Origin: Bdellovibrio bacteriovorus
Lineage (GTDB): Bacteria > Bdellovibrionota > Bdellovibrionia > Bdellovibrionales > Bdellovibrionaceae
Reading direction: 5' to 3'
NCBI RefSeq assembly: GCF_025558485.1
Contig: NZ_CP102930.1
Coordinates: 1,054,001-1,118,000 of the forward strand
DNA length: 64,000 nt
Position 1 is the first letter of the stretch. The number at the start of each line of letters is the position of its first letter. Below the pieces are notes generated by a model. That model did no database searches, was not told the origin of the DNA, and saw nothing but the letters and a program-made list of their open reading frames with translations. Position numbers and translations under genes: made by a program. Shown here in pieces: positions 63,337-64,000 of the stretch.

Positions 63337-64000
63337 TACTTCCTAAAGCCTTTCGCGCCGGGCGCATTACGCATGCGTTCCTGAAGACGTTTGATCCGCA
63401 GTTCAATGTATTCCGGAGGATTGTACTTCCCACGGTGTTCTTCCAAAACTGCAATGGCACTTTTAAAATCAAAATTTTCCTCGTAGCAAACCGCCAGCGT
63501 CAGGGCGACGTTTTCCTGCACGGCCTTATCCGGATAATGATCAATCAGATCCTTAAAAATCACGGCCGCGTTTTTAAAGTCCTTTTTCGCAACCAGAATA
63601 TTCCCTTTCAGCATCATCGCGCTGAAACGGATATTATCGTCACTTTTTAATTTTAACAGAGAATCAATTTCCGATTCTGCCTGAAAGAAGTTGTTCAGAT
63701 AATACTGAGCACGGGCAATGTTCATTTTATACTGGGCCGCCTCCAGATCCGTATGGGGCATCTGTTGCAGCTTGCTGAATTCAATGATCGAAGCCTGATA
63801 ATCCTGAAGATTGTTGAAATAAATCGAGGCAATTTGCCGCTGGGATTCCAGTCGCTCTTTTTCGTCCGTCGAATTCAGAACAATGTAGTGATGGTAGGCG
63901 ATGGCTTTTTTAAAGTCTTTGATTTCAAAAAAAGAAAGTCGGGCCGCTTCGCGCGCGGCTTCCAACGGATATTTGCTGGAAGCGTTTCTTTTGATGACTT
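63336..64000 (-). CDS. TPR-like protein, 5' end outside window
   Basis: The last 221 codons of a gene that continues past the end; the TTG near 63965 is an internal leucine. The sequence is a series of TPR-like helix pairs, such as AARLSFFEIKDFKKAIAYHHYIV, IARAQYYLNNFFQAESEIDSLLKL and MLKGNILVAKKDFKNAAVIFKDLIDHYPDK. It is probably a protein-interaction scaffold. Its stop codon overlaps the atpZ start, so it is coupled to the F0 genes. The part with any signal peptide is not visible. Confidence 0.8.
   Translation of the reverse strand, partial: VIKRNASSKYPLEAAREAARLSFFEIKDFKKAIAYHHYIVLNSTDEKERLESQRQIASIYFNNLQDYQASIIEFSKLQQMPHTDLEAAQYKMNIARAQYYLNNFFQAESEIDSLLKLKSDDNIRFSAMMLKGNILVAKKDFKNAAVIFKDLIDHYPDKAVQENVALTLAVCYEENFDFKSAIAVLEEHRGKYNPPEYIELRIKRLQERMRNAPGAKGFRK

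Overview
The window looks like a chromosomal segment of a Bdellovibrio bacteriovorus-type predatory bacterium (Bdellovibrionota). The reasons are a one-domain bacterial histone (23037-23231) of the kind described from B. bacteriovorus, complete Gram-negative envelope machinery, GatCAB amidotransferase, many exported proteins with no obvious family, dense short operons and moderate GC. The species call is inference from protein character; no database search was run. Most of the window is core chromosome. I see no CRISPR array, prophage, transposase or rRNA.

Layout. 0-6.2 kb: end of a HEAT-like gene, then a minus-strand block of TPR/GYF membrane protein, small membrane protein, serS, tRNA-Ser(UGA) and DedA. 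6.3-7.9 kb: a small exported protein behind a near-perfect sigma-54 promoter, then an exported NodB-type deacetylase. 7.9-14 kb: murA-prmC-prfA, rpmE and rho, all minus strand. 14.4-16.8 kb: a PilZ protein, a LysM lipoprotein with a second membrane anchor, and DUF192. 16.7-20.9 kb: ppx/gppA and gatCAB. 21-26 kb: ligA, the histone, a metallophosphoesterase and murD. 26-33.9 kb: exported proteins, transaldolase and a tightly overlapped operon (TPR protein, LptM-like lipoprotein, dapF, dapA, dapB, FolK-like). 34-39 kb: ftsK, queE, fis, dnaB. 39-45 kb: a dehydrogenase, a trypsin-like lipoprotein, rpsF-DUF2232-rplI, an FHA protein and an alpha/beta hydrolase. 45-52.3 kb is the least settled part: a 922-residue exported protein of unknown function, a gene cut off after its signal peptide, a subtilase cut off before its catalytic serine, a 154-bp element bounded by 24-bp perfect inverted repeats, and an sdhCAB operon whose sdhA has an internal deletion and frameshift. 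52.4-61.6 kb: etfBA, an acyltransferase, three periplasmic parvulin-type foldases followed by pdxA (compare surA-pdxA), a phosphohexomutase, and two less-known genes. 61.7-64 kb: F0 genes atpZ-atpI-atpB-atpE and a TPR protein running off the end.

How the genes work together. Several sets serve the cell wall: murA, murD and dapA/B/F make peptidoglycan precursors, the NodB protein may remove acetyl groups from glycans, and the LysM protein may bind peptidoglycan. Chromosome management is served by histone, Fis, FtsK, LigA and DnaB. Translation is served by serS with tRNA-Ser, gatCAB, prfA with prmC, rpmE, rpsF and rplI. Energy metabolism is served by sdh, etf and ATP synthase; the c subunit carries residues typical of Na+-binding rings. 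Outer-membrane biogenesis is suggested by the SurA-like foldases and the LptM-like lipoprotein.

The observations most worth checking are the broken sdhA, the doubly truncated 47.9-48.1 kb junction, the inverted-repeat element, the possible trans-periplasmic LysM tether, the sigma-54 unit and the Na+-type c subunit.
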